Assembly (NCBI GenBank): GCA_016800925.1
Contig: JABCPU010000003.1
Coordinates: 620,001-684,000 of the forward strand
DNA from: Suillus spraguei
Taxonomy: Eukaryota > Basidiomycota > Agaricomycetes > Boletales > Suillaceae
Length of the DNA stretch: 64,000 bases
Direction of reading: 5' to 3'
Positions within the stretch are counted from its first letter, which is position 1; each line of letters starts with the position of its first letter. Made by a program: the position numbers and the translations under genes. Shown here one piece after another: positions 22,235 to 34,789 of this stretch. Under the pieces are notes generated by a model. That model was not told the DNA's origin, ran no database searches, and was given only the letters and a program-made list of their open reading frames with translations.

Positions 22235-24442
22235 ATGGCCAGCACGAATGCCAATGTTGTGAGTAGGCTTGACCTCTGATACACTGCTTGGAGTTGCTGA
22301 GCTTCTTTTAGTGGGGTCTACACGACCCGTCGTTGATAAAGCATCAATCGTATATCGACGGGAAGTGGGTGAACGCAAAGGAGGGAGGGTCCATTCTTGT
22401 TACCAGTATGTTATCCTCCTTATAAGTGTGATATGATCAATTAACTCCGAGACATGTTACAGACCCTGCGACAGGCGAGGAGCTCGGTACTGTTCCTGAG
22501 ATGGGTCTTGAGGAGACCAAGTCTGCCATTGCAGCTGCCGGGAAAGCCTTTGCGTCATGGGGCAAAACTACGGCCAGGGTTGGTATCTTATATTCTCTGC
22601 TGGCACATACTAATGAACACTCTGTACAACAGCATCGTCATCACATCCTGATGAAGTTCTACGGTCTAATGCAAGAACACAATGATGATTTGGCCAGGAT
22701 CATCGTGCGTGTTTTACTTTAACGAACCGTTGTTTTTCTCACTCTTTGACAGACGTTAGAGAATGGCAAGACGTTGGCGGAAGCAAAGGTAACGTTACTA
22801 GATATACCTTAGTATTAAGCTAATTTCTAGTACACAAGGGTGAGAATGCATACAGCGCATCCTTCATGGAGGTAGGTTGATTTCGGTTTAATCAACTCAT
22901 GTGACTGCATGTCTTTTGCAGTGGTATGGTAGGTTTCTCCGTAAGGTAGCTCGAACCTCTATTCATTTTTATGATCTCAGCTGAGGAGGCCGTTCGAACC
23001 TATGGAGGTATGTCTTCTTCGGTTCAAAGAGTTCATACCCTGATCGTTTTTATCAGAACACATACCTTCGCCGTTCACCAACATTCGGAACGTTGTGATT
23101 AAGCAACCTGTCGGTGTTGTGTGAGACCTTTCATACGCACGTCCAATGCTCTATCTAATCAAGCGCACTAGCTCGATTCTCACGCCGTGGAACTTCCCTT
23201 CTGCCATGATCACGCGAAAGTTGGGTGCCGCACTCGCAGCAGGTTGCACAGCAGTCATAAAGCCTCCACCTGAAACACCATTTTCAGCTCTTGCACTAGC
23301 TGAGGTAGGACTTTTTCTATGATTTCTGCAAACTTTGTATTCTCACCTGTTACTATTCGAAAGCTCTCTCGTCGCGCAGGTGTCCCAGACGGTGTCATTA
23401 ACATTGTTACAACTCAAAAGAACGTCGTCGAGGTCGGCCGCGAGATGTGCGAAAGCAATACAGTCAAGAAGGTATCGTTCACCGGATCAACACCCGTCGC
23501 TAAGAGCTTGTATGGTATGGCTGCATCCACACTCAAGAAGTAAGCACCACCCAGATATCCTTTCGTGCTTACAAACATTCTCTTTAGGATTTCCATCGAA
23601 GCTGGCGGGAACGCACCTTTCATTGTCTTTGATGACGCTGATATTGACCAGGCTGTTGAAGGTCCGTGTATGAAGGGGTTTTCTGAACCCTTTCCAAGCT
23701 GATCTATATCCTTAAGGGGCAATTGCATGCAAATTCCGTTGTTCAGGGCAGACCTGCGTCTGTGCAAACCGTATCTACGTTCAGTCTTCAGTCTACGCTG
23801 ATTTTGCTTCTAAACTCGCCGAGAAAGTAGCTGCGTTTAAAGTCGGAAATGGCCTAGATGAGACAACGTTGGTTGAACGCGCCAGATAATCTCTGCCATT
23901 CACTCACCCATTTGCAGGACGCACGGCCCTCTCATTCATGAGAGAGCAGTCTCGAAGGCTATGCGGCATGTAGAAGATGCTGTCTCTCGTGGTGCCCAAG
24001 TATTGGTTGGTGGTAAACGTGTCGATGGCACTGGAACTTTCTTTACGCCTACCATCCTTTCTGAGGTTCCCGCCGGAGCCCTTTTCGATGTCGAAGAAAC
24101 TTTCGGGCCTGTTGCAGCTCTGACGAAGTTTGAGACAGAGGAAGAGGTGATTGCCCTAGCAAACGACACGAACGTGGGTCTTGCTGGATATTTCTTCAGT
24201 CGAGACGTTGGGCGCGTATGGAGAGTTGCAGAGGCGCTTGAGGTTGGTATGGTTGGTGCTAACACCGGATTGATCAGTCATGCTACTATTCCTTTCGGTG
24301 GCGTGAAACAGAGTGGCATCGGTAAGTTTTAATCTTCCCGTTTGGCCAATACTGAATCTGTTTGTTTGATCTAGGCCGAGAGGGAGGCCACGGTATCGAG
24401 GAATATTTGAATCAAAAGCTCATCGCATTTGGTGGAATCTAA
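22235..24442 (+). CDS. Succinate-semialdehyde dehydrogenase (NAD(P)+)
   Basis: An aldehyde dehydrogenase of the GABA-shunt SSADH branch, oxidising succinate semialdehyde to succinate. The first exon (22235-22258, MASTNANV) is spliced to 22312 ([20 protein letters not shown]), then [15 protein letters not shown]. Over ten exons are present, several under 60 nt. Motifs in order: [17 protein letters not shown] (cofactor loop), [13 protein letters not shown], the catalytic Glu in [20 protein letters not shown], and the catalytic Cys in [17 protein letters not shown]. Next come [10 protein letters not shown] and the C-terminal [20 protein letters not shown] typical of SSADH. The usual E-L-G-G reads E-A-G-G here, a mild variant. 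No mitochondrial presequence is seen, so a cytosolic location is inferred. Confidence 0.88.
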
Positions 24443-24556
24443 GATGACAGACTTTTGTACACAAGAACTATGTATCATATTCACTACCTGCTGTCGTCAA
24501 TTCACAAGAATAAGGGATGCATAGGAATAAGACAGACGGTATATACGGCTACAAAT

Positions 24557-25867
24557 TTACAACTTCGCCTGGTGACGGCCCTCCTCAACGATGGGGTTGA
24601 TGAGTGTGCCAATACCGTTGCCCAACCAACCCTGCAGTCGTCGCCGTTCTTGAGTACAATGGCGGGTTTCCTCGCGAAACCAACACCTTTAGGTGTCCCA
24701 GTCAAGATAACCGACCCAGGCTCCAGAGTGGTTCCCTGCGAAAGGAAAGATACCGTTTGCCGGACATTGAAGATTTGGTCGCTAACAACCATCACCTCAG
24801 TGTGTGTTCTCTCTAGAGCATGGATAAATATTACCGGGTGCTACCATCCTGAAGAACTCGTCCATTGAGTGAGCAAGTTAGCGGGATGTCCTGGGGGTTG
24901 GAAACAGCATTGTTTGACACAAGAACAGGGCCAAGGGGAGTTGTGTTATCTGTTCAAGTTCATCGTATGAAGTTATGTATCATATTGTCCGAGATAAATC
25001 ACTTACCGAACCCCTTGGAGAATCCCCACTGGGAAGTTGTAAGTTGGTGCTTGCGGAATGACACCTATTGGCGCAAACATGAGATCAAGCGGCCTCAAAA
25101 CCATAGTGTAGGTTATTACATCATTGGCACCAGTGTACCCGAGGACGTAGTCGAGAGCATTTGCCTCAGAAACATTCTTGGCCGCCTTTCCAATGACGAT
25201 GGTCAGCTCTACCTCGTAGTCGGAGAGGTGCTCTTCAACAGGTTGTGCAACCTTGGGAATGAAGATGGGTGCATTGGGACCAATCATCGACGGCAGGGGC
25301 TTGTAAAACAAGATGGGGGCGCTATATAAGTTGCGACGATGCAATTTTGAATAAAATCCAGGAAACATTGGATAGCATCAACTTACGCAGGCTTATCCAT
25401 ACCCGCCTCTGCCTGTTTGTAATTTTGTCAAGATTACACTACATGACTCAATTTTAACAGGACTTACTGCGTGGTCCGAGTAGTTAAGACCCAGGCACCG
25501 AACGACCTTCATCTCTTCGCGAGAGAGTGGAGAGAGAAGCTTCTCAACTGTCAAGATGTTGTTTGTAACGCCAGCGGCAGGGTCAAGGGCGGACCCAGAG
25601 ATCTCATAAGCTCTAATAGTCTGTTTGTTCCATGAAGCAAGGCCAACTGTACGTCAACATAAACGTGGTGTAATCAAGGAAGTACGAATGAGCCTGAGAT
25701 TTACCATCAAGTCTGGGGTCAACCGGTTGTCCGATGTGAATTTGTGCAGTCTCTGCAGCGACAAAGCGAATGAGCCGCGACCATTGCTGCACTCGCAATT
25801 CTCTATGTGAGCATATAGATCCACCTGAACAAATGTATGTTGCACATACTGTTGGAATGGGTGCCAT
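24557..25867 (-). CDS. Fumarylacetoacetate hydrolase (FAH) family protein
   Basis: A multi-exon gene. An N-terminal cap begins [20 protein letters not shown]. The catalytic FAH fold shows [31 protein letters not shown], the metal site [18 protein letters not shown] (two Glu, with Asp downstream) and [14 protein letters not shown]. It continues with the spliced [47 protein letters not shown] and [13 protein letters not shown]. Family members hydrolyse C-C bonds of acylpyruvates or fumarylpyruvate; the exact substrate is unknown. The last exon needs one extra T (AA at 24628-24629 on the plus strand) to reach the normal end [15 protein letters not shown] and a stop at 24557-24559. The first exon (MAPIPT) is tentative because its phase does not join cleanly. 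Confidence 0.82.
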
Positions 25868-26194
25868 GATAGTCAACAACAAAGACCGTAAAGGTATGGG
25901 AATGCGCACCTGAGTAGAACTCGTTATTTAGTTGTACTCCCCAGTGGGAGGCTTCACGCGGTCGTTAATGCGCTCCTCCGAATTTCCGCGTCACCCGGTG
26001 TTCCCTGAACCCCGCTATAGCGCATACTTATAGAGCTAGACCTCGTCAGTTGCTATGAATATATATCTAAAAAAAAAGAATTTCCGCGTCACGCTCACGT
26101 CACGTGGCAGCGACGCGGTTAAATTTGTCATCGATCATCAATTGCTTCATCAACGAGGCAAGTCCTGGAACAACGGAATCATATCTTTTCATCG
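25868..26194. promoter_or_regulatory. Divergent promoter with a repeated GAATTTCCGCGTCAC motif
   Basis: Lies between divergent FAH and CDC14. The 14-15 bp word AATTTCCGCGTCAC occurs at about 25981 and again at about 26079, 98 bp apart in direct orientation. The second copy is followed by CACGTCACGTGGC, an E-box/CRE-like sequence. A poly-A tract (26068-26077) abuts the second copy. Confidence 0.45.
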
Positions 26195-27828
26195 ATGTCG
26201 TCAACAGTGAGCTCGATGAAGGCAACGCTGCAGGATGCTTTGGACGATGTGAGTAACAACGGTGTTATTCAGGATGGGTTCGGTTAGTTATCGGTTTACC
26301 ACGGTCCACTACAGGTGACTTCAACACGTTCTTCATTTCGAAGGCGAAATCGAGCTCTAGCTGTTCTTGAGCAGCAGCTTGCGCTTGCATGTGTGCAGTC
26401 CTCGGATGATGATACATTAGAAACATATTTGGATCTTCAAGACGCTTTCGAATCCAATGGTGGGAAATAACCACTCGACCTGCTGTGTGCATGTCTAATT
26501 TAGATATATAGTTCCATCGCGGATCCTGGCTTGGATACAATGTACGACACCTCAGCTAGAGCTGTGTGCAAGTAAGAGCTCCACCAGTAAGTACGCAGCC
26601 CTTTTCTTCCCCCAACATCATGGCTGACTGAATCATAGAAGAGCGTGATACTGAAATGAATACCTCGTGCTCCCAGCTGTGCCAAGGCTTGTCAATAATC
26701 CAAGGAGTCTCTCTTCAGCACAAATTAAGCAAGTCTTTTCTGGGTCGTCGGTTTTCCCTTGAGGTTTGCTGAGTTTGGTGAAATCCTTAAGATGCCTAAA
26801 CCTCATCGTGCATCGCAGATTTTGGTCGAGTTATTGCTTGTTTCTCGACACACACAAATCATCGACGCCTCTTCAAGGGAAAATGCTTCACAACCACCAG
26901 AAAAGCCTACACCCTTCATGCATTTGACATCTGCTATCTTGGATACTTTGCTGTGCGTTTTGGTTGATTCTTCTCCAGCGCTACGCGCTTTTGAGGAAGT
27001 GAATGGAGTTCAAGCGGTGGTAAAGATACTCAAACGAGCAGGAACACCACGCGAAGTCAGGTGGGTTACCCGTTTCATTTTCCATGCGAATCACTGACGT
27101 AGATCCAGAATGAAATGCCTGGAGTTTCTCTATTCTATTTGATGGATGAGACTCCCACCACTCACATACGGCCTGACGAATCACACTCACTACCCTCCTC
27201 CCCCGTTGCCACCCGACCTAACTCACCTCTTCTACATCCTGAGAACAAGCTATTTGCTCGTCCTGCATCTGGCATCTCGAATATCTCCTTTGCGTGTACC
27301 TCGACCAGATCGTCATCGAACTCATCAACCTCATCTTCTTTCTTCTCTGTATCTTCGGCTTCATCGACATCTACAACCTCTAGCTTCGAGAACATCCACA
27401 CACCTTCGCCTATCAAGAAGTCATATTCCACCTCCGCTTTCACTTCATCGGACCCACGCACACCTCCTAGCTCACCACCTTCGGTATCTAGAAAGATACC
27501 GGCACCACTACAATCACGCTCGATGCTCATACTACGCAAGGAAGTGGATTACGAGCCGCTGAGTCCGAAGAAACCCAGAGGGTTCCGACCAGGTCTCGGA
27601 GTCTCTGATACATCCCTCCCTTCTACGCCTTCCGTGTCCCGTTTTCGAGAGACGATTAGCAGCAAGACCTTCTCATCAGGCGGTGCTGAGGACACAGAGG
27701 CTCGCACAAGTAGGCATGACCGTGTGCGGACCATTGATGAGAAGAAAGAGATACTAGGGAGCATGCTGGGGAATGTGGATGCTCTCGTTGATGGTGTGAG
27801 GAAAGCGGGCATATGGGGGCTTGGCTAA
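26195..27828 (+). CDS. Septation initiation network component Cdc14
   Basis: This is the SIN scaffold protein Cdc14 (partner of the Sid1 kinase in fission yeast), not the Cdc14 phosphatase. Spliced exons give RSSFRRRNRALAVLEQQLAL, LETYLDLQDAFESN, QLELCAS, LSIIQGVSLQHKLSKSFLGR and then LVELLLVSRHTQIIDASS. The core is LDTLLCVLVDSSPALRAFEE and VNGVQAVVKILKRAG, joined to MKCLEFLY and YLMDET. A Ser-rich linker follows. The C-terminus has the family block LRKEVDYEPLSPKKPRGF, and LGSMLGNVDALVDGVRKAGI just before the stop. One T is missing in TATTCTATTT (27131-27140); adding it joins MKCLEFLY to FYLMDET in frame. I take this as sequence error. Confidence 0.85.
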
Positions 27829-27956
27829 TGCTCCCGATGCCTCTCTCATACCAGACGTTGTCTGCCCAAAAAAAACTTGCAGGATACATTTGGTGTGGTG
27901 TTACAATATTGACATAGTTATACATGGACTGATGTGATCATAAGGACGCTAAAATA

Positions 27957-30900
27957 CTAAGAGCGGATTTGCGCAAACTCTGTCAAGAATTTCTCTTGCG
28001 CGCGGACAACAACTTTGACATGGTCGAGGGAAAGCGGTTCCTTTCTGTGTATTCTCATGAGTAACATGGAAGTAAACACACGGACATTAATGCTTACGTA
28101 GAGAGTGCTAACGCTTGCGCGGTCCGGACAAGGTTCTTGATGGTGCGTCCTGAAAACTATATTTAATTCTGATAGGCAGGATGACAAGAATATGCTGACC
28201 ATTGAACGGTTTTTGCGCCAATACCTCCAAGTCTGAGAGAGAAACATAACAGCGTGGCTCTTTGCCGTCGACGTTAACGAACTCTTCAGGCTCTGAGCCC
28301 CACAATGGACACCCAGCAAGCTCGAAGAACTTTTGCCAGATCGTAAGTCGGGCCGAAGCATCTAACTCGGGATATTTGATTGCTGAATTTATTTCAAACT
28401 GATGTGATATAAATAGAGGACGAACCGATAGAGAACCTCGAAAGAAAGGCGTCATCAAACGTTTGGACACGATTTGTCGTCAAGAAGAGCACACCGTGGT
28501 GGTACTCGAAGACCTTTAAAGCAACAGAAACCATTGCGTTGCGCTGTAGCTACAATAAAATGAGAAACGATCGTGAAATTAATGATAGATTGCAAAACCG
28601 TACATCATGGAGACTCCTCTGTTCCAAGAACACGTCAGCTTCGTCAATAAGAACTACGGCATCCCATGCGGTAGTCATCTGGTAAAGTATCCTTATCGGA
28701 TCAGCGGCATTTTCCATTTTAACACGTACCTTCAATATCTCCGAAAGCTTAGTTTCCAATCTCGAAGGCTCTGTCGACAATTCGGGAGAGCTGATGATGT
28801 ACAGAGGCCTCTTGAGGTGTTCGGCGACAGCTTCAGCCGTAAGCGTCTTTCCGGTTCCAGGAGGCCCGTGAAGTAATGCAATCTTACACAGAAAAACTCA
28901 GGCTGATAGCATCAGGTTGGACAGGAAAACCTACCAAACCTCCACCTTTGCCTGCGATGACGTCCGACATGAGATACTGCGATGTGTTGACATTCTTAGT
29001 AACGTCGACAAGTCCCTTGATCAGGTTCTGCTTGACCATCAGTAGAAGCCAGGCAATGTACAAAAAGTTATCACTTACTTTAACGTCATCGTCTATAACC
29101 AAGTGGTCCCAGGCTTTCTCGTCAAACTTGATGTCATCAATACGTTCAACGTGACATGAATTCCATTTCTGTGACCCGTCGTGAGTCAGTCAGCTCAGAA
29201 CCATGCTAGAAGAGTTCGACTTACTTTGCTCTTAAGCTCAAAGGCATCCACAAAAGCCGGAAGTTGATCATGCTTCCCCTCGGGAATGTCAGGGATATTC
29301 TCTTCTCTGTGACGATATTAGCAATGTACTGGGAGCGAAAGTAATGTTCTCATACGGGTTACGTGTATAGGCCCGTTTCTCTTCGGATGCACGTTCATCG
29401 ATCACAATTCGATTCTGTGTGGTCAAATCGATAAGCTCGTTACCATGCTAGAAAAGAAAGGGAGAGAATTTACCCCTTCGTCTAAACACAACTATTAGTC
29501 TGATGACAACATAAAATAGGTCAGACATACATGACCTGTAATGGAAACCACCACAAAATGATCCATACAAATTGCCTCGAGCTAAGATGATGTTCAGAAC
29601 TTCTGTACGTCTGACAACAAGCGTAGGGCTTCGTACCAGTTAGCTTGGCGCGTACGTCGTCTGTCATGATTTTGCAAGGCAGCTCTGCCAGTGTTACCGT
29701 TCCCTAAACTATCGTGAGCTCTCATGAACTGCAAGCGCAGTGAATGCAGACATCGTATTTTGGAATCGAGAAGGTCTGTTTCTCGTCGACGTATTTGCAT
29801 CCGTCCCACTTCGTTGTCTGGCCATTCAGGGAAAAACATCTGTGGACAAGTGATGAGAATCCGATCCTTCGTATACAACGTGGCTTACGTTGACCCATTG
29901 AGATAGGATGTGCTAATGAGCGTAAATCCGATCTGCAGGATGATTAGATAAACAGATGCTATCATATATTATTACTCACCAAATCGTCCTTCTGCTGGGT
30001 ATAGTACTTAACACCCGGCTCAAAGTAGTATCTGAGCAAGTCGAAAGAAATATGTCCGTAAGAAAGTCGAAGCTCGAGTTCTTGAGCTCTGTAGCCTCAC
30101 CGTTAACATACATGCCAGACAGTATATAAATGTACTCACGTCGGTTCAAATTCCTTCTCTATCATACCTAATAGGACATCAAGATGCTCTGCGACATCTT
30201 CGAAGTACTTTCGGGCGTCTTCCTCGGTTTTATGCGCTGTATCGAGGGATGACATTGTCAAAGGAGATATCATACTATGATGGCCAGACATACGGCCCAG
30301 TGCATCTGTGCAACCCATATCATCCGCTTTTTGCCTGAGGTCTTCACCAGCCAGATTTGAAGCAAGAACATTACGGACGTCCGCAAGGTTAGTCCGAAGG
30401 ACATCTATTCTCGTAAAAAAATCCACAAGAAGAAACTTTGAGTTTTTTTTGAAGAAATTGCCTCCAATAGCGTATCTGCCAAGACAACGCTAAGATTGAC
30501 CAGGTAAGAGCTGTATCATAATCTTACCGAAGAAAATCAACCAATACTTCGCTGAAGTTAGTCACAACGAATTCAGGGAGTGCTAGATGAAGTCGTCAAA
30601 ACAGGGATACAGTAATAATCGTTAAACATAACGCGCACATCGTTCATTTACGAAGCGGACGTCGAGATAGAAGTAGTTGCATAAATCCTTGCGCTCAGCG
30701 ACAGGCTTGATGAATGACGGGTCATATGGTGTCCAGATGTCTATGTCAAGATCCCTGTGTTTGCATATAAGCGAATAGTCAGAGCGGTCAAGCAACTCGG
30801 TACAGAATCAGAAAACGCTGCAAGTAGCGATCATGAACTTTCTGCGTTTTGTTGACTTGATTTCCTGAAGCCGTCTAGTTCTTTCAATTAGCGAATGTAC

Positions 30901-31156
30901 TCTACAGCGAACACGATGAACACGCGTTACCGACCTTGTTTCCAGTGGCTTGCTCTGCTAGATCCACGCCTTCGGATGGAATGGCATCGTGAGTGTCCTG
31001 AAATGGAGCTTGGTCGTCGTCTGACGTGACCTCAGAGTCTGTAAGGGAGGAAGAACCTGACATGGCCTTAGAGTCTGCAAGGGAAGACAATGTGGATGGA
31101 ATGTGGGCTAGTTTGAGAGGAGAGAGCGATGGAAGATGTTTATAAACCCATTCCAA
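27957..31156 (-). CDS. AAA+ family ATPase, multi-exon
   Basis: A large gene of many small exons. The ATPase core is at the C-terminal end. AWDHLVIDDDVK and NLIKGLVDVTKNVNTSQYL precede Walker A ALLHGPPGTGKTLTAEAVAE (about 28875-28815), with the sensor-loop SSPELSTEPSRLE. Walker B is DAVVLIDEADVFLEQRS, followed by RNAMVSVALKVFEYHHGVLF, LTTNR and FLSRFS (arginine finger region). The protein ends KVVVRAQEKFLTEFAQIRS. The N-terminal half (LDIDIWTPYDPSFIKPVAE, FFTRIDVLRTNLADVRNVL, MIEKEFEPT) matches the fungal AAA proteins with an uncharacterised N-terminal domain. Role unknown. The start is uncertain between ATGs at 31156 and 31066. Confidence 0.75.
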
Positions 31157-32422
31157 CGAACGCCACTCATCGATTTAGGAATTCTATCAAATCAAAATCA
31201 GTGCACGCGTGATGGCACGCTCCGCTTCGAACCTTGATTTGCCACTCGGGGATGGAGACTTCGCGTCAAATAACATAAACAATACGTTTTTGACACGCAA
31301 TACACATTTATTTGCTAGAATTGGGGTGGTAGATTAGGATGTTGTGAGTCACATTGCGCCCGAGCTCTTCGAATCTGCAACGTATCGTTCAAATCACTGT
31401 GCGAGCGGATTCGAGTCAACGGAGATAGGGGCAATTGGGTAAGTTCTAGAGACGGTGTAAATCCTCTTCGGAATACAGAATTATCTCACCTACATGATCA
31501 AGTCATCGTCGGGTCAATTGTTACGGCTACACACCAAAGTGATTCGGGTGTATAATACATGCACTAGACAAAGCATGCGGCGCTTAAGCGCGGATGACAT
31601 CGCGAAAGAGGTAAAATGTCCGATACCAGTAAGGGAAATCGCCGGCACCCATAATCAGCACCGCAGACAATCAATTATTGCGTCCACCAATGATTATCGC
31701 AAGGACACTGGTTAAGTCGACAAAGTAAGTAATCGCGGTAACCAGACAACGAGCATCTCACACAGCACGGCAAGCGTGTTCCAAAGTTTGTTGAAACTTC
31801 AATCACAATCAAGTTCCTGACTGCGCACTCATGGCTAACTCGTGGAGGAAGTCGTCAAGTTATCTCGGCTGCTTCCGATGCTTGCTTGATGTCCGTCCTG
31901 CATAGGAACGAATCAGGCAATGGAACAGAATGAGAACAAGTTGACTCAGCCACAAAATCAAAATCTTTGTGGACATGCTCAGCTCATTTCTAGAGCCCGG
32001 GTCCCACCCTCGGGACTGTCTGACAGAGCGTGCACGCCTATGTTAAAAAAAGGTGATTTGTCCGGTACCGCAGCGTAAAGAGACCTATAAAAAGAACACA
32101 ATCCCGACTTGATTACCACTGTAGGCTTAGTCATACACGAGCTAGTGTGCTTTCGTGGACCACAAATGCACAACTTGTGCTTGAACCTTAACTTCCGGCC
32201 TCCACTAACATTTTATTTTGCTTACAGAGGCTCAGTCTGCCAAATTTCTGACTAGATGGCCCGTTTGTTTGTAACAAGGTCCGTGTTGACATCGCTTGTT
32301 CTCTACCAACCCCTCTCCACCACGCTGCACGCCTACAAAAGTTCGGCACGGGCAGCAGATTGATCACCCGCCGTCCTTAACTATCGACTGTATTTTCCCG
32401 TAATTCTTCACCACCGACTGAC
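31157..32422. other. Intergenic region, ~1.3 kb
   Basis: Divergent promoters of the AAA ATPase and the membrane-protein gene at its ends; the centre (31450-32200) holds only short open frames without splice structure or recognisable protein. No repeat with other parts of the window seen. Confidence 0.45.
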
Positions 32423-33458
32423 ATGTTTTTCTATTCTCGTAGGACTACGTCTTTGGCCGTTTCGTTGTTTGGCGCAGTATGCAATTTTGCCCTTGCAGCG
32501 CGACTACTAGGAACTTGGCGGTCGTTCAAATGGGAACCAGAAAGCGAGTGGGAGAGCTCCGAGTACTCGATCAGTAAGGATGGCGTGCGGCTTGTATGGG
32601 CATTACTGTGCGCATACTTTGCTGCGGCATCGGCCATCTGCTTTTTTGGTCTGGCAGGCATTGTCCGAGTGCGTCGAGTTTTATTTTTGTTTGCTTGCCG
32701 AATTCTTAGGTGTTATTCTGTAGGGGAAACCATCGTTCGTGCGCATATATCGTGACTACATTGTCGGGGATTTCGTGTTTGGCACGTTGTTCGCAGCGAT
32801 AGGCTCTTACGCTGCCTTTCTACCGACAGTCCGCTCCAATGTTTGCGAGTTGCTATCACGCGAACCAGACATCCTTCAGTACTCCATTGACTTGGGGCTT
32901 ACTTTGGAAAACTGTGAACCATGGTTTGAACAGGGAGTGTTCGCATTCATGGTTATTCTGATTGTCATCACCGTCATTCGCGTGAGTAACTTTCTCCTTA
33001 ATAATGTGTGGCGAGGTCCAAGGCTGAGGGCTTGACTACTGCAGCTTCATTTCGTGTTGGCTTTATCGAGTTATTATTCGATTCTTGTCCGCCATCAAGG
33101 TTTCCATCTGTCATCGTATGCACCTTACCATTCGCATGCCAGTGATGCCGAAGGGAATCTAGAACGGATATATATTCTCCCAGTCTGTCCCGTAGCAAGG
33201 AAAGTGCCTTGCGCGTCCGACCTCGATCTAGAATTTGTAGACGCTCCAATTTACGCCCCGGTGCCGCTTACGAATGTTACTCCGCAAATCGCGGAGGAGC
33301 TGCTTGCGAACGCGACTGAAGCATGGGTTTCTCTATCACACCCAATCCAACCCATTCAATCACGCAGGCTCTCGCTGGCCCGTTATCAGTCTGCGAAACC
33401 CACATTGGGAGTGGGCGAGGCTGCTGACTTGATTTGTTTGGAGGTCGAAAAGGCATAG
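32423..33458 (+). CDS. Four-helix integral membrane protein, uncharacterised
   Basis: Exons 32423-32668, 32724-32981 and 33045-33458 give 305 residues in frame. Predicted membrane segments are at about residues 10-27 (TSLAVSLFGAVCNFALAARL), 55-80 (VRLVWALLCAYFAAASAICF), 95-115 (DFVFGTLFAAIGSYAAFL) and 150-185 (FAFMVILIVITVIRLHFVLA). A hydrophilic loop with Cys residues (SNVCELL, ENCEPW) lies between helices 3 and 4. The ~120-residue tail is polar (VPLTNVTPQIAEELLANATE). This architecture is common among basidiomycete-specific membrane proteins of unknown function. No transporter or enzyme motif seen. Confidence 0.72.
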
Positions 33459-34789
33459 AGTCATGAATGTGATGATAACGACAGGATTAACTTGTACCAT
33501 GCATGAGCTCATGATTGGGATGATAAGGGTGGTTTTAACTTCTAACATAATGTATCTGGTTCTGTATACTCTTAGTTGTATTATTGCGTTGACGAGTTAT
33601 CACTTTCTGGAGATATGTACCGTAGTTCTCTTATGTAGTTATTCAGAATCAGATGCAGAAGGCTGTGTCCTCAGATCTATTCCGAACTTGTGATACCGAT
33701 GTACTCTATGTTCGTTCCGCTTCACATACGTCTCCCAACGGCAGTTGGAATGATGGATCAACGGCTTGATTGTTGAAACTAAGAATATCTCCGATTTCAC
33801 AATGACTCATTAACGCCTCGTCATCGCGGTCATCGCCTACCGCAGTTCGAGTATATATGGAACTCCATCTTCCGCGATTTCTAAGTCATCGAAGGTTCAA
33901 TGTCCGACCCAATCCAAATATAGCGCTCCGAGGATAAATTCATGGTTAAAAATATCAGCGCAGAGCATATACCGGCATATGTTTTGAGCCATACCGAGCA
34001 CCAATCTTCTTCTCTGCAGTTGCCCGAGGCACATCAATTTGGGGGTAAGATTTTGAGATTCCGGTGACCGGAACATCATAGTGACGCACGCAAATCCACT
34101 CAAGATTCCTGATGAACTACTTGAGATCACGGGAATCTACATTCGATCGAGCTCGTTATCGTACACGACGAAGTCGCTATTACCACGACAGGGTAGTTGA
34201 TATTGAGAGACTACTAGTACTTACGCTGTTGACCACATAAATCTCGCTCGTCTCATTCTGAATCAAAACAGGCGTTTTTTCTTCCAAGAATCTTGGTTTC
34301 GGGATCTGCTTTTCAGATGGGAATAGCACCATGCTCCACGAACAGAAGGAACGACGCAGCTACAGTATTGTGTGCTATTCATGCGCCGCGGCGTAAAAGC
34401 TGACAAGAAGTTAGTTGAGCAGGGCCTTTCAAACATCAATTAGATCTGAACTCACTTGTTGTCAATGAAATTCTCTTCGGTGGTGGTGCTGGACGGCAGG
34501 GCACCCATCTTGTTTGCACTACTATGCGATCAGAGACCCACTCGCGCCTGCGACATAAAGTGCCAGCGCGCATTGCATAATAGTCACTGGCTTCATCAAT
34601 GCTAAAAAGAGCTTCCCATGACGTACAAACGTACAGAACGATTGACTGCGTAGGCCAATACACCATGTCAAGAGATATGTGACAGCAGCCGAGTATTTCG
34701 TAGAAGACTAGGATCCTCCACAATATCGACAGAAACAATGAAGGCAACGTATTCCGCTCGTTTCACGTCCACACCCGACCGTCGAAAAT
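33459..34789. other. Degraded region without a readable gene
   Basis: An open frame on the minus strand at 34436-34747 (103 codons, containing SIVLYVCTSWEALFSIDEAS and TLCRRREWVSDRIVVQTRW) looks like real protein sequence but I do not recognise it, and no flanking exons are clear. Another minus-strand stretch at 33897-34130 is weaker. The area is probably relic sequence between the membrane-protein gene and the third F-box/WD40 unit. Confidence 0.35.

Noticed and set aside
26195..27828. Cdc14 dual-specificity phosphatase
   Set aside because: There is no phosphatase signature (HCxxxxxR); the motifs are those of the unrelated SIN scaffold protein of the same name.
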